Assembly (NCBI RefSeq): GCF_002154225.1
Contig: NZ_MTSE01000019.1
Span: 33,415-97,414, forward strand
DNA from: Hymenobacter crusticola
GTDB taxonomy: Bacteria > Bacteroidota > Bacteroidia > Cytophagales > Hymenobacteraceae
Reading direction: 5' to 3'
DNA length: 64,000 nt
The number at the start of each line of letters is the position of its first letter. The stretch's first letter is position 1. The notes under the pieces were generated by a model. That model was not told where the DNA came from and searched no databases. It saw only the letters and a program-made list of their open reading frames with translations. The position numbers and the translations under genes are program-made. Positions 11,301 through 20,600 of this stretch are shown here, piece by piece.

Positions 11301-11515
11301 CAAATCCCGCAACGAATGAAATATCACTAACAAATATTGCCGAAAACGAAGTGATAATAATACGTGACTTAGTTGGAAAAACCGTATTGCGCCCAGAGGT
11401 AAAAGCCACAGGTGGAGACAAAAAAATTGATATAAGCGCACTAAAACCTGGCATTTATTTTATAAACCTGAGCAATATAAACAGTCAAGCAACACTCAAG
11501 TTAATAAAAGAGTAA
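8354..11515 (+). CDS. Secreted multidomain GH76 endo-alpha-1,6-mannanase-like protein with CBM6-like, Ig-like repeats and T9SS tail
   Basis: GH76 enzymes cleave alpha-1,6-mannan backbones such as those of fungal cell walls. After a signal peptide (residues about 18-33) comes a GH76 domain (about 36-375) with the catalytic Asp-Asp pair at Asp121-Asp122 in WNDDLAW and the GGGIWE motif. A CBM6-like module follows (about 380-495, starting TIEAENYNFSSG, with LDNGDWLEY). Five Ig-like repeats of about 95 residues come next, each with a Cys near its start and the pattern W.W.GP..F or a close variant, plus a second GC[LV]S-type cysteine. The end (about 975-1053, VYPNPATNEISL to the terminal KLIKE) is a type A T9SS sorting domain, so the protein is predicted to be exported and cell-surface attached. 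The last 300 bases are clearly more AT-rich than the GH76 part, pointing to modular assembly. Confidence 0.9.
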   Translation: METHPQAISRALSRYLKTVALFLLMAGSTAVQGQIINARADSAIAAFNQAFLLRQNNNVFYRKALDTTEPDGTWTLALDIFGMQDTYERRNSAADKTLINDLCTSFLKLNPPPYAWDGWNDDLAWMGLNLARSYQITGNRNFLTQAEYCFNLAYDRGWNTTFNGGGIWEQQPDMTPADGTVSKEALANNPNGKLACLLYESTGNPTYKDKAVQLYNWSRSHLFNPLNGQVYTGIDRADVVNKSTAVYNQGSFIDLAAHLYKITGNATLLRDAQLAANYVIENMTTNGIISNSADYLNTWADEYARGLGHLCQWNPQLWSIYYPFLKRNADAAWKNRRTDLNLAWNGWAVPTPVTSSGWPTKYVSTVALLQYTPAVQPLPGTIEAENYNFSSGTFTRDVAATGTTLGALDNGDWLEYIVTVPTTGLYTLAFTLTGSSTTGTLEVQQNNVTLASLALSTEVSTAGKIQAAVKLSAGVQSIKLRAVSGSWRIDKFSAQNCNQIVPFVVVNAKPEQQTASVTANSGDKVQLKPKPGNGTWSWTGPDHFSSDSRVVTLNKIRYAQGGAYTATYTNSEGCVSVQDFTITLNGCTPTPITTTVQVNQAAPVLADSLAVQAGSFVVLAAQPEEGSWTWTGPNGFTSDARTLSFLNIAYKEAGTYTVTHTNASGCVSTKAFRLTLTGADPCSSPIVPYLNVNNLAWKQQEYASLNLGDRVTIGPHPLDAGTWRWAGPNNFTSTAREFTIENFTAAKAGIYTASFTNPSGCVSSQKFVIGYSGNCAPISLIPTLTVNGTATQNTSSIAVHSGDDIAIAFPTAAGTWRWTGPNGFTSQASQVNFDNILFWKKGKYEVNFIDANACISTYTFDLNVLGNDYCGEPIVPYFNINDGSWQSDTLITVTEGDKLQIGPHPVKNMWIWTGPNGFVANTREIQIRDTRVNQGGVYKATYTNNLGCLSFKNFVITVNKRSANKTEVLSNIPRKNQIFNVYPNPATNEISLTNIAENEVIIIRDLVGKTVLRPEVKATGGDKKIDISALKPGIYFINLSNINSQATLKLIKE

Positions 11516-11664
11516 TCAAAAAAGATTTGTTACTGAAAATGTTTAATAGCAGCACGTTTCAATTAATCATGTACTTAATATCTTTCCAATATAATTATGT
11601 TAAACACTATCATATTACATAGCTCAGCGTTGAATACTTAAACTCTAACAGAGGTAAACGAGAA

Positions 11665-11703
11665 AACGTCCGCTTGGTCGCCTTTGGCGATTAAGCGGAC
11701 GTT
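11665..11703. terminator. Nested perfect hairpin, likely terminator after the mannanase gene
   Basis: An 11-base perfect inverted repeat, AACGTCCGCTT at 11665-11675 and AAGCGGACGTT at 11693-11703, encloses a second perfect 5-base stem, TCGCC-TTT-GGCGA (11678-11690). It is preceded by an A-rich stretch and followed by AGCTTTT. It lies 150 bases after the GH76 stop codon. Such a stem is typical of a factor-independent terminator, possibly working in both directions. Confidence 0.65.
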
Positions 11704-12119
11704 AGCTTTTCAACCTGAATCGCTTCCATACCTGCTATGCTGTTTCACTGTGTTTGTTCTTCACGCCTATTAGGTCAAAGTCGTTTGTGCGGCCTCATTG
11801 AACGCCCAGCATTATACCCACCATTCTAGGCACAACCAACTTAGTGTACCTGACAGCGCAGGACATGCAGGACCTAGGTACTCTCTAATAAAATCGAGGA
11901 AGCCTCAACGCTTAGCAATTCTGCAAACTTAGCCCCTACCATGTTGCTCACGTAGGCCCGTCGGGTTCCAGGCGGCAGTATTTCAGCGAAAAAGGCTCCC
12001 CTGGTAAGCTCAGCAATATTAATGGGGGTAGGGGGGCTATGACGGAACACTGAATGCGGGCGCCAAGGGCCGCCAGCAGCAGGCCGGCAGCCGGGCAGTG
12101 AGCGACGGCGCTGGCATAA

Positions 12120-12329
12120 AGGCCCCCTAAACCGGTCTGGGTCAATCCCCCAGATTGGGTGATTTTGCCCGCGCCATTCGTTGGCCCTCGCCCGGAGCCG
12201 CTACATTTAGTACGCCGCCAACCTGTGCCCGCTAAAGTCAGGGAGTTGACGCTCCCCCTAAAAGACCTACAAGCAGGGCTCTACCTGCTGCGGTGTGGCG
12301 CGGCTACGGGCCGGTTGGTCGTCGAGTAA
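12120..12329 (+). pseudogene. Remnant of a T9SS C-terminal sorting domain
   Basis: The frame ending with TAA at 12327-12329 reads LTLPLKDLQAGLYLL, then RCGAATGRLVVE and stop. That is the usual end of a type A T9SS sorting domain in Hymenobacter-like proteins (pattern L.L..L.AG.Y..RCG..T.RLVVE). An in-frame stop at 12117-12119 cuts it off, and upstream residues no longer resemble a cargo protein. It is therefore the surviving tail of a lost secreted protein. Recognition rests on pattern memory. Confidence 0.5.
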
Positions 12330-12803
12330 GCTAGGCCAGCAATGGTGCGCTTGGTATATAGCATTAAAAACAAGACGCTTCTGCCCGTGCTACATACTGC
12401 CTACAGGCGTGAAGCGGCTGTCAAGGAGCCTTCGCCTTTATCCTATCTAAATTCCTGGCCGGGTAAGGGCAGGCGGGACCGGCTCGCAAGGAGCACTCGA
12501 AAAAGGCGCTGGTGTTGCCTTGCGCTGGGGTGTTGTCGCGGTAGTTAGGGTAGCGTGGCCACCTAGGTTTTGTTTACTGTTCTCCGCCGGTAGCAACTTG
12601 TTAGTACTACTAAAACATTATGATTTTTACGTGCTGATTGTCAATATTTTATATAATGAAAGCTCCTGTGTTACGTGGAGACTAGAAAGCGTAGATTCGC
12701 CCCTGTTTTTTGCTTTAGCGCCCCACTTAAGTACGCTGCTAATCCAGTGTCGTGCTGCCAGTAGGGGCGTTTTTGCAGCCTATTCTCACGCTTACTATAC
12801 CGC

Positions 12804-15527
12804 ATGAAACAGTACTACGCTTCGCTACTTCTTACCAGTACACTCACCGGGTTTGCCCTGACGGCCCAGGCCCAATCGACTACCCTCACCGGCACCGTGC
12901 GAACGGCCGCCGGCGAAGCCTTGCCTGGCGCTACCATTGTGGTGAAGGGCACCTACCAAAGCACCACTAGCAACCGAGAAGGACAGTTCACGCTGCCCCT
13001 TTCTCGACAAACGAATTTTCCCTTGGTCGTCGCGGTGCAGTTTGTGGGCTTCGAAACCTACACCGATACGATTCGCCGCTTCAACCAGCCGGTGCAGGTG
13101 GTGCTGGCCCCGAGCTCGACGCTGATGAACGAGGTCGTCGTGTCGGCTTCGCGCGTGGAAGAACGTGCTTTACAGGCACCCGTGACCGTGGAGAAGCTCA
13201 ATAGCCGGCAGCTAGCTAGTCTCACCGCGCCCGACCTCATCACCAACCTCGCCCGGCTGAAGGGCATCGACGTGACGACTTCGGGCTTGTTTATGGCCAG
13301 CGTCAGCACCCGCGGCTTCAACGGCACCACCTCCGAGCGGGTACTGCAACTCGTTGATTATATGGATACCCAATCGCCGAGCCTGAACCTGAACGCGGGC
13401 AATGCCCTTGGGCTGCCCGAAGTGGATATTGCCAGCGTGGAGGTGCTCTACGGACCTAGCTCGGCCTTGTACGGAGCGAATGCCTTCAACGGCGTGGTGC
13501 TGACTACCTCCAAGGACCCCTTCACCTACCAGGGCCTGAGTGTGCGCCTGCGCGGCGGCAACCGCGAATACGCCGATGGGCAGCTTCGCTACGCCCAGCG
13601 CCTCGGCAAGCGTTGGGCCGTCAAAATAGCCGGCAGCTTTGCCCGCGCCCAAGACTGGATTGCCACCAACGAAGCGGCCTTGTCAACGGCGTACGTACCC
13701 AACAACAACCCAGCCGGCTCGGGCCTCGGGTATGATGCCGTGAACCGCTACGGCGACGTGGGCAACACCTTCGGGGCGACGGGCGGGGCCCTGAACGGGC
13801 AAACCGTGTTTATGCCGGGCTGGAGCGAGCGGGAAATTATCGGCTCCGACTCGCCGGCCAAACTCTACCGCATCTTGCCCTCGGTGCACTTCTTGGTGAC
13901 CGACAAGATCAAGGCCATGGTGGAGTTCAAGCGGGCAGAGGGCACCACCTCGTACCAGGCTACCAACCGCTACCGGTTGAAGAACTTTGCCACCAACCAG
14001 TACCGCGCCGAGCTCCGCAGCGACCGGTGGTTTGTGCGCGCCTACCAGACCCAGGACTTCGGCGCCGATTCCTACGACCTGCCGTTTACAGGCGCCTTTA
14101 TGCAGACGGCCGTGGACCCGCGCAGTACCACCGGTCGCACCTACGCCCAGCAATACTTCGGGGCGTATGCCGTGGCCTACAATACCTTTCTAGCCCAAAA
14201 CGCGGGTAATACGACGGGCGCCCAAGCGGCAGCGCGCGCTGCCGCGGCGCCGTTTCAGCTTGCGGCGGGTACGCCGGAGTTCAACAGCTTGCGCGAGCAG
14301 GTGCGCCGTAACCCTACCCTGGGGGTGGGCTCGCGCATCAACCCAAGCTCTTTCCTCACCGACGTGAGCGGGCAGTACGAGTTCCGGCCCGCTTTTGCCG
14401 ACATCGTCGTGGGCGGAGCGTACCGCCAGTTTCGGCTGGGCTCCGATGGGCACCTGTTTGCCGACCAGGATGGCCCGCGTATCCGCAACGAAGAGTACGG
14501 CGGCTATGGCCAGATTGCCAAGACCTTGCTGCACGATAAGCTCAAGCTTACGGCCGCGGCCCGCCTCGACGGCAGCCAGAACTTCAAGGCGGTGTTTTCG
14601 CCCCGCGCCTCGGCGGTGTACTCGCTCGGCGCGCAGCAGCAACATAACTTCCGCGTGAGCTACAACCAAGCCTACCGCTCGCCCACCCAGCAGGGGCAGT
14701 ATATCTACCTCGACCTAGGTCGGGCTCTGCTGCTGGGCAACATCAGCCAGGGCTTTGCGGGCTACTCTACGGCCGCCGCGGCCCAACTGGCCCGCATCCT
14801 AACTAGTCCGAACCCGGCCGAAGCCCTGAACGCGTACGCCGTCCGCTACGACCGGCTGCGGCCTGAACGCGTGGCCACGTTGGAAGGTGGCTACAAAGGG
14901 TTGCTACTGGAGAAGCTAGCCCTCGACGTTAACTACTATTACAGCCGCTATAACGATTTCATTGGCTCGGTGCGGTTGCTCGGCAATACAGACGGGTCGC
15001 GCCCATCCGTAACCCAAATTGGGGCCGAGGCCGTCACGCCGCAGCCCTTCCAAGACCGCAGCCGCACCACGCGGGTACTGCAAGTGCAAGCCAATGCCGC
15101 CCAGCAAGTAAAGACGATGGGAGGCCTCGTGGCGCTTACCTACTCCTTGGCGCCGGCCCTGCAGCTGACGGGAAATTACAACCTGAACGTGCTCGACACG
15201 GACAACCTGCCGGCCACGTTTCAGACGTACTACAATACGCCCAAGCACAAGTACAACCTCGGCGCTTCCGGCACCGCCTGGCGGGGCATCAACTACAGCG
15301 TCAACTACCGGTGGGCGCAGGGCCACTTGTTTGAATCTCCTTTTGCCGCCGGCCAGCTTAGCAGCTACTCCAGCCTCGATGTGCAAGCGGGCTATGCCCT
15401 GCCGAAGCTGTACTCCACCGTACAAGTGGGCGCCTCGAACCTAGCTAATGCCCGCAATATTCAGCTTTACGGCGGCCCGCAGATTGGCCGCCTGGTGTGG
15501 GCTGGGCTGTCCGTGGAAGTGAAGTAG
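12804..15527 (+). CDS. TonB-dependent receptor with N-terminal carboxypeptidase-regulatory-like domain
   Basis: A 907-residue outer-membrane receptor. The signal peptide ends near residue 24 (FALTAQAQ). Residues about 26-110 form a carboxypeptidase-regulatory-like domain (LTGTVRTAAGEALPGATIVVKG). The plug domain starts at MNEVVVSASRVEERALQAPV and contains VEVLYGPSSALYGANAFNGVVL. The remainder is a 22-strand-type barrel. There is no SusD gene next to it, so it is more like a siderophore, metal or cofactor receptor than a SusC glycan channel. It stands alone, with long intergenic regions on both sides and a strong terminator hairpin 15 bases after the stop. The ligand is unknown. Confidence 0.9.
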   Translation: MKQYYASLLLTSTLTGFALTAQAQSTTLTGTVRTAAGEALPGATIVVKGTYQSTTSNREGQFTLPLSRQTNFPLVVAVQFVGFETYTDTIRRFNQPVQVVLAPSSTLMNEVVVSASRVEERALQAPVTVEKLNSRQLASLTAPDLITNLARLKGIDVTTSGLFMASVSTRGFNGTTSERVLQLVDYMDTQSPSLNLNAGNALGLPEVDIASVEVLYGPSSALYGANAFNGVVLTTSKDPFTYQGLSVRLRGGNREYADGQLRYAQRLGKRWAVKIAGSFARAQDWIATNEAALSTAYVPNNNPAGSGLGYDAVNRYGDVGNTFGATGGALNGQTVFMPGWSEREIIGSDSPAKLYRILPSVHFLVTDKIKAMVEFKRAEGTTSYQATNRYRLKNFATNQYRAELRSDRWFVRAYQTQDFGADSYDLPFTGAFMQTAVDPRSTTGRTYAQQYFGAYAVAYNTFLAQNAGNTTGAQAAARAAAAPFQLAAGTPEFNSLREQVRRNPTLGVGSRINPSSFLTDVSGQYEFRPAFADIVVGGAYRQFRLGSDGHLFADQDGPRIRNEEYGGYGQIAKTLLHDKLKLTAAARLDGSQNFKAVFSPRASAVYSLGAQQQHNFRVSYNQAYRSPTQQGQYIYLDLGRALLLGNISQGFAGYSTAAAAQLARILTSPNPAEALNAYAVRYDRLRPERVATLEGGYKGLLLEKLALDVNYYYSRYNDFIGSVRLLGNTDGSRPSVTQIGAEAVTPQPFQDRSRTTRVLQVQANAAQQVKTMGGLVALTYSLAPALQLTGNYNLNVLDTDNLPATFQTYYNTPKHKYNLGASGTAWRGINYSVNYRWAQGHLFESPFAAGQLSSYSSLDVQAGYALPKLYSTVQVGASNLANARNIQLYGGPQIGRLVWAGLSVEVK

Positions 15528-15541
15528 CTGGTGGTCATTAC

Positions 15542-15595
15542 CACAACGTCCAGGCTGGGGCCGCAATGTACATGTGGCCCAGCCTGGACGTTGTG
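15542..15595. terminator. Long near-perfect hairpin after the TonB receptor
   Basis: Two arms of about 20 bases (CACAACGTCCAGGCTGGG at 15542 onward, and CCCAGCCTGGACGTTGTG ending at 15595) pair almost perfectly around a loop of about 13 bases. It begins 15 bases after the stop codon. There is no T-run directly after the stem, so it may act as a terminator or as an mRNA 3'-end stabiliser. Confidence 0.6.
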
Positions 15596-15918
15596 AGGGT
15601 GGCGTTCTGTGGTTCGTACTTTTCTTTTGCTGAATAACCGGGCTTAGATCAAGAAAATACATAATCTGCTTCAGCATGGACCACCAGGAAATCTTAACTT
15701 TTATCGTCCAGGTAAATAGTAAGCTTTCTAAACCATTCTATTGAAAAGCAGCTACAGTTTCACCAAAAACAGGTTTGCCGTGCTGCCTATGAGAAGTAAT
15801 TTGTTCAGGAAAAAGGAGTCCAATAATTTAATAGTTATAAGAAACGGTTTAAACCTTTTCAGCGCCCGCAAAGTTAATATACATTAATTAATGCGCATGT
15901 ATTACCTTCGTTCCCGCA
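15596..15918. other. Upstream region of the first ArsR gene
   Basis: No gene is visible here. The last 80 bases are AT-rich and contain the palindromic element at 15875-15904. Confidence 0.5.
15875..15904. promoter_or_regulatory. AT-rich imperfect palindrome before the first ArsR gene
   Basis: The segment carries ATACATTA on one side and ATGTATTA on the other, an imperfect inverted repeat ending 14 bases before the ArsR start codon. The half-site ATACATTA recurs in the perfect palindrome at 16363-16396 upstream of the efflux operon, which suggests a common operator. A -7-like TACCTTCG lies at 15903-15910. Confidence 0.45.
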
Positions 15919-16206
15919 ATGGATACCAAGTCACTCGTCAAATTAGCTAAGTCGCTGAGCGACCCTACTCGTCTCCGCTTATTGCAGGAAATTGCAAAAG
16001 GGGAAATCACGGTGTGTGCTGACTTGTTTCAACATGTGCCTATCAGCCAGCCTTCGATGTCTCAGCACCTTAAGGCCCTGGGAGATGCGGGCTTGATTGA
16101 GTCGCACAAAGAAGGCCGGAACATGTGCATGTCCATTAATACCGAAAAGTTGAAGGAGTTGGAAGACTTCCTCCAACTACTTAAACCAGTTACTGTTAAA
16201 GGTTAA
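15919..16206 (+). CDS. ArsR/SmtB family transcriptional repressor (copy 1)
   Basis: A 95-residue winged-helix regulator. DPTRLRLLQEIAKGE and the recognition-helix segment ISQPSMSQHLKALGDAGLI are diagnostic of the ArsR fold. It has a single conserved cysteine at position 33 (TVCADLF), where classical ArsR proteins carry a metal-binding CxC motif, so metal sensing by the classical site is unlikely and thiol-based sensing is possible. It is a close paralog of the protein at 22370-22645; the first 20 residues are identical. It sits upstream of the RND efflux operon with its own terminator between, and probably represses that operon and itself. Confidence 0.9.
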   Translation: MDTKSLVKLAKSLSDPTRLRLLQEIAKGEITVCADLFQHVPISQPSMSQHLKALGDAGLIESHKEGRNMCMSINTEKLKELEDFLQLLKPVTVKG

Positions 16207-16218
16207 TCAATCCTTTTG

Positions 16219-16254
16219 CCCGTTGGCGGTATCGTCAACGGGTTTTTATTTTTT
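16219..16254 (+). terminator. Rho-independent terminator after ArsR copy 1
   Basis: Stem CCCGTTG (16219-16225) and CAACGGG (16236-16242) with a 10-base loop, followed by TTTTTATTTTTT. This is a textbook intrinsic terminator, 12 bases after the ArsR stop codon. Confidence 0.85.
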
Positions 16255-16268
16255 CAAAACATTATTGA

Positions 16269-16298
16269 TTGCTTATGAATTTATGATTGGTACCTTTG
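16269..16298 (+). promoter_or_regulatory. Bacteroidota-type promoter for the efflux operon
   Basis: TTG at 16269-16271, a 19-base spacer, then TACCTTTG at 16291-16298. This matches the Bacteroidota housekeeping promoter (TTG, about 19 bases, TAnnTTTG). Transcription should start near 16305, leaving a leader of about 160 bases before the adaptor gene. Confidence 0.7.
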
Positions 16299-16362
16299 CC
16301 AAAACTTAGTGGGAAGAGTACCTGCTGCCAGCAAAGCTCTTGTCTGGGCTTTTTTTTGCCTT

Positions 16363-16396
16363 AATACATTATCTCATGCTTATTAGATAATGTATT
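16363..16396. promoter_or_regulatory. Perfect 12-base inverted repeat, likely ArsR operator
   Basis: AATACATTATCT at 16363-16374 and AGATAATGTATT at 16385-16396 form a perfect inverted repeat with a 10-base spacer. It lies between the promoter at 16269 and the adaptor start codon. Its sequence resembles the palindromic AT-rich operators of ArsR proteins, and it shares ATACATTA with the element before the ArsR gene. Confidence 0.6.
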
Positions 16397-16466
16397 GACA
16401 GTACTCACCCGCTTCTAGCGCACACATCACTTTGCCTAATAGCCTCATCTGAGCCGCTTTTTACCC

Positions 16467-17627
16467 ATGAAACTATCTTCTCTTTTAGCCAGCAGCGTGC
16501 TGTTGGCAGGCTGCGCGGAGCAGCAAGCCCCGCAACAGGCCATGACCCCCCCGGCCCTGCCGGTAGAGGCGGTGCATACCGGCACCGAAACCACGTACCA
16601 GGATTACCCAGCTTCCATTGAGGGCGTTGTCAACGTGGAGATTCGGCCGCAGGTGGCGGGGATGCTGGAGCGCATTCTGGTGGATGAGGGCGCGGCGGTG
16701 CGCAAAGGCCAACCGCTGTTTAAAATCAATGACGCGCCATTCCGCGAGCAGTTGAACAACGCCCTGGCGGCCCAGCAGGCGGCGGCCGGGTCCGTGGTTA
16801 GTGCCCAGGTAGAAGTCGACCGGTTTGCCCCGCTGGTGCAGAACAAGGTCGTTTCGGAGGTGCAACTGCAAACGGCGCAGGCGGCCCTGACCGTGGCCAA
16901 GGCCAACCTGCAGCGCGCCAAGGCAGCGGTCAGCAGCGCCCGTATTAATATGGGCTACACCACCATTACGGCCCCGGTGAGCGGCTACCTAGGGCGGCTG
17001 CAAACCAAGCAGGGCAGCCTAGTCGGCCCCACCGATGCCCAGGCCCTGACCCAACTTTCCGACGTGCACGAGGTGCACACTTACTTCTCGCTGGGCGAGG
17101 ACGACTTTATCACCTTCCGCAAGCAGTACGCGGGGCAAACGCTGCAGGACAAGCTCACGCACCTGCCCCCGGTGGCACTGGTGCTGGCCGACCAAAGCAC
17201 CTACCCTACTAAGGGTAAGGTGGACATGGTCGACGGGCAATTTGACAAGACGACGGGGGCCGTGACGCTGCGCGCCACTTTCCCCAATGCCAATGGGCTG
17301 CTGCGCTCGGGCAACACGGGCACTATCCGGCTGGCCCTGGCGCACCCCGATGTGCTGCTGGTGCCCACCGCCGCCACCGTGGAGTTGCAGGACCGGGTGT
17401 TCGTGTACGCGGTGGGCGACAGCAACCGCGTCAGCCGCCAGGCCATCACCATTCAGGGCAAGAGCGGCGCCAACTACCTAGTGAGCGAGGGCGTGAAAAA
17501 TGGGGACCGTATCGTGCTGCAAGGCGTGGACCACTTGCAGGAAGGTCAAATCATTCAGCCTACCCAGGCGCCTAAAGCTAGCGCCGCCGCAACGGGCAAA
17601 GTGGCTACTGCTCAATCTGTTCTATAG
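16467..17627 (+). CDS. RND efflux periplasmic adaptor (AcrA/MexA type lipoprotein)
   Basis: A 386-residue membrane-fusion protein linking the inner-membrane pump to the outer-membrane channel. The lipobox LLAGC ends at Cys16. Then come the barrel-sandwich/lipoyl half (IRPQVAGMLERILVDEGAAV), a coiled-coil hairpin with GQPLFKINDAPF and ALAAQQAAAGSV, the second lipoyl half (TTITAPVSGYLGRLQTKQGSLV) and the beta-barrel domain. It is the first gene of a three-gene pump operon, 16 bases before the pump gene. The long leader with a perfect palindrome suggests repression by one or both flanking ArsR proteins. Confidence 0.95.
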   Translation: MKLSSLLASSVLLAGCAEQQAPQQAMTPPALPVEAVHTGTETTYQDYPASIEGVVNVEIRPQVAGMLERILVDEGAAVRKGQPLFKINDAPFREQLNNALAAQQAAAGSVVSAQVEVDRFAPLVQNKVVSEVQLQTAQAALTVAKANLQRAKAAVSSARINMGYTTITAPVSGYLGRLQTKQGSLVGPTDAQALTQLSDVHEVHTYFSLGEDDFITFRKQYAGQTLQDKLTHLPPVALVLADQSTYPTKGKVDMVDGQFDKTTGAVTLRATFPNANGLLRSGNTGTIRLALAHPDVLLVPTAATVELQDRVFVYAVGDSNRVSRQAITIQGKSGANYLVSEGVKNGDRIVLQGVDHLQEGQIIQPTQAPKASAAATGKVATAQSVL

Positions 17628-17643
17628 CTAAGCTCTTTATCGC

Positions 17644-20600
17644 ATGTTTAAGGTATTTATTGAACGGCCCGTGCTGGCCACCGTCATCTCCATCTTGCTG
17701 GTGATTTTGGGGGTGCTGGCCTTGTGGAAGCTGCCGCTCCAGCAGTTCCCCGACATTGCGCCCCCCGCGGTGCTGGTGACGGCTACTTACCCCGGGGCGA
17801 ATGCCGAGACGCTGCTGCGCTCGGTGGCGCCCTCGCTGGAAGAGTCCATCAACGGCGTGGAGAACATGGTGTATATGAGCTCGACGGCCAGTAACGACGG
17901 CTCGCTGGCGATTACGGTGAGCTTCCGGCTGGGCACCGACCCCGACCAGGCCGCCGTGAACGTGCAAAACCGCGTGGCACAGGCCACCAGCCAGTTGCCC
18001 GCCGAGGTGGTGCAGCAGGGCGTGACGGTGGCCAAGCAGCAGAACAGCATGGTAGTTGTGCTCAACCTCTACTCCACTGATGCGCGGCAGTACGACCAAA
18101 CCTTCCTGACCAACTACGCCCAAATCAACCTAGTGCCCGAGCTGAAACGCATTCCGGGCATCGGGTCGGCCACCCTGTTTGGGGGCAACCGCGCCTACTC
18201 CATGCGCATCTGGCTGAACCCGTCCCAGCTGGCCAGCTACAACCTCACGCCAGCCGAAGTGATGGCCGCCATCCAGGACAAAAACCTGGAGGCCGCCCCC
18301 GGCCGCCTAGGTGAAAGCAGCCAAGAAGCTTTTGAATACGTCATCAAGTATAAGGGCAAGCGCAGCCAGCCCGGCGACTACGAAAACATGATTATCCGGG
18401 CCAATGCCGACGGCTCGATGCTGCGCCTCAAGGACGTGGCGCGGGTGGAGTTTGGCGCGGCCACCTACAACGGCGATGTGCGCATTGGGGGCAAGCCGGG
18501 CATCAACATCGGCGTCTTTCAAACGGCTGGCTCGAATGCCAACGAGCTACAGATTGCCGTGGCCAAGGTGATGACGAAGCTGGAAAAGGGCCTACCCAAG
18601 GGGGTGAAGCAGCAGACGCTCTACACCACCAAAACGGCGCTGGATGCCAGTATCGAGCAAGTGGAGCACACGCTGGTGGAGGCCTTTATTCTGGTGTTCA
18701 TCGTGGTGTTCATCTTCCTGCAGGATTTCCGCTCGACCTTGATTCCGGCTATTGCCGTGCCGGTGGCCATCGTGGGTACGTTCTTTTTTATGCAGCTGGT
18801 GGGCTTTTCTATTAATCTGCTCACGCTCTTTGCCCTGGTCTTGGCCATTGGCATCGTGGTCGATGACGCCATCGTGGTCGTGGAAGCCGTGCACAGCAAG
18901 CTGGAGGAAGGCGCCGAGTCGGTAAAAGCGGCCACCACGCAGGCCATGAGCGAGATTACCGGGGCCATTATTTCGATTACCCTGGTGATGGCCGCCGTGT
19001 TTCTGCCGGTCGGCTTAATGGACGGCTCGACGGGGGTGTTCTACCGCCAGTTTGCCTTTACGATGGCCATTGCCATTGTTATTTCGGCCGTTAACGCCTT
19101 GACGCTGAGCCCCGCCCTAGCGGCACTCTTTCTCAAGCACACTCCGCACGACCATGACGGGGAGCACGCGGCCTCTGCCGCGCCGAGCACGTTTAAAACC
19201 CGCTTTTTTGCCGGCTTTAACCGCAGCTTCGACCGGCTGACCACCCGGTACGTGGGTAGTATCAAGTTCTTAATCCGCCACAAGTGGGTGGGCCTGAGCG
19301 GCCTGGTGCTGGTGGCGGTGCTCACCGGCTGGCTGGCCAAGCGCACGCCCTCGGGCTTCATTCCTTCCGAAGACCAGGGCTTTGTGGCTATTTCGATGTC
19401 CTTGCCGGCCGGCGCGTCGCTCGACCGTACCAACCAGGTCGGCTTGCAGCTGGAGGAACAGCTGCGAACCATGCCGTCTGTCCAGGAAATCAACCTGTTG
19501 ACTGGCTTTAGCATCCTGACCTCTTCGAACAGCGCCTCGGCGCTCACGGCGTTCGTCATTCTGAAGTCCATCCCGGAGCGGGGCAAGGTGCAGGACATCA
19601 ACGCCGTCATGGCCATCATCCGCGAGAAGGCAGCCGCGACTATTAAGGGAGCTGATACGTTCGTGTTTACCACGCCTACCGTGCCGGGCTTCGGCAACGT
19701 GGAAGGCTTGGAAGTGGTGTTGCAAGACCGCACGGGCGGCGAGCTGCCCAAGCTCGGCCGGGTGGGCCAGGACTTTATCGGCGAGCTGCTGAAGCAGCCA
19801 GCTATCGGGGTGGCCTTCACCTCGTTCCGGGCCGACTACCCCCAGCTAGAGGCGGAAGTGGACGAGGTGAAAGCCGCCCAATTGGGCGTGGGCGTGCAGC
19901 GCGTGCTGCAAACCATGCAGGCGTATTTCGGCAGCGCCCAGGCCTCGGACTTCAACCGCTTTGGCAAATACTACCGCGTGGTGGTGCAGGCCGACAAGGC
20001 CAATCGTGCCGACCCCACGGCCCTGAACGGGGTGTTTGTGAAAAACGACCGGGGCGAGATGGTGCCCCTGCGCACGCTGGTGCGCCTCAGGCGGGTGTTC
20101 GGGCCGGAAACGGCCTCGCGCTACAACCTCTTCAACTCGCTCACCATAAACGCGGTGCCGAAGAAAGGCTATAGCTCCGGCGATGCCATTAAGGCCGTGG
20201 AACTGGTGGCCGAGAAGTACTTGCCCTCCGGCTACACCTACGAGTTTTCGGGCCTTACGCGCGAAGAAATCTCGTCGGGCAACCAGTCGACCATCGTGTT
20301 CCTGATGTGCCTGGTGTTCGTGTATTTCCTGCTGGCGGCCCAGTACGAGAGCTACATTCTGCCCTTTGCCGTGCTGCTGTCGCTGCCGGCGGGCATTGTG
20401 GGGGTATTCGCGGCCATTGGCTTTGCGGGTATCACCAACAACATCTACGTGCAGGTGGCCCTGATTATGCTTATCGGCCTGCTGGCCAAGAACGCCATCC
20501 TCATTGTAGAGTTTGCCTTGCAGCGCCGCCACGCGGGCGAGCCGCTGGTGCAGGCCGCGCTCAATGCCTCGGCTTCCCGCCTGCGTCCCATCTTGATGAC

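Larger units (their letters stand above)
11516..12803. other. Long intergenic region with hairpin and decayed T9SS tail
   Basis: This stretch holds no intact gene that I can recognise. Its first 150 bases are AT-rich. It contains the strong hairpin at 11665-11703 and a protein-coding remnant at about 12120-12329. The open frames at 12342-12548 and 12520-12807 have no family resemblance and look like chance. Confidence 0.6.
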
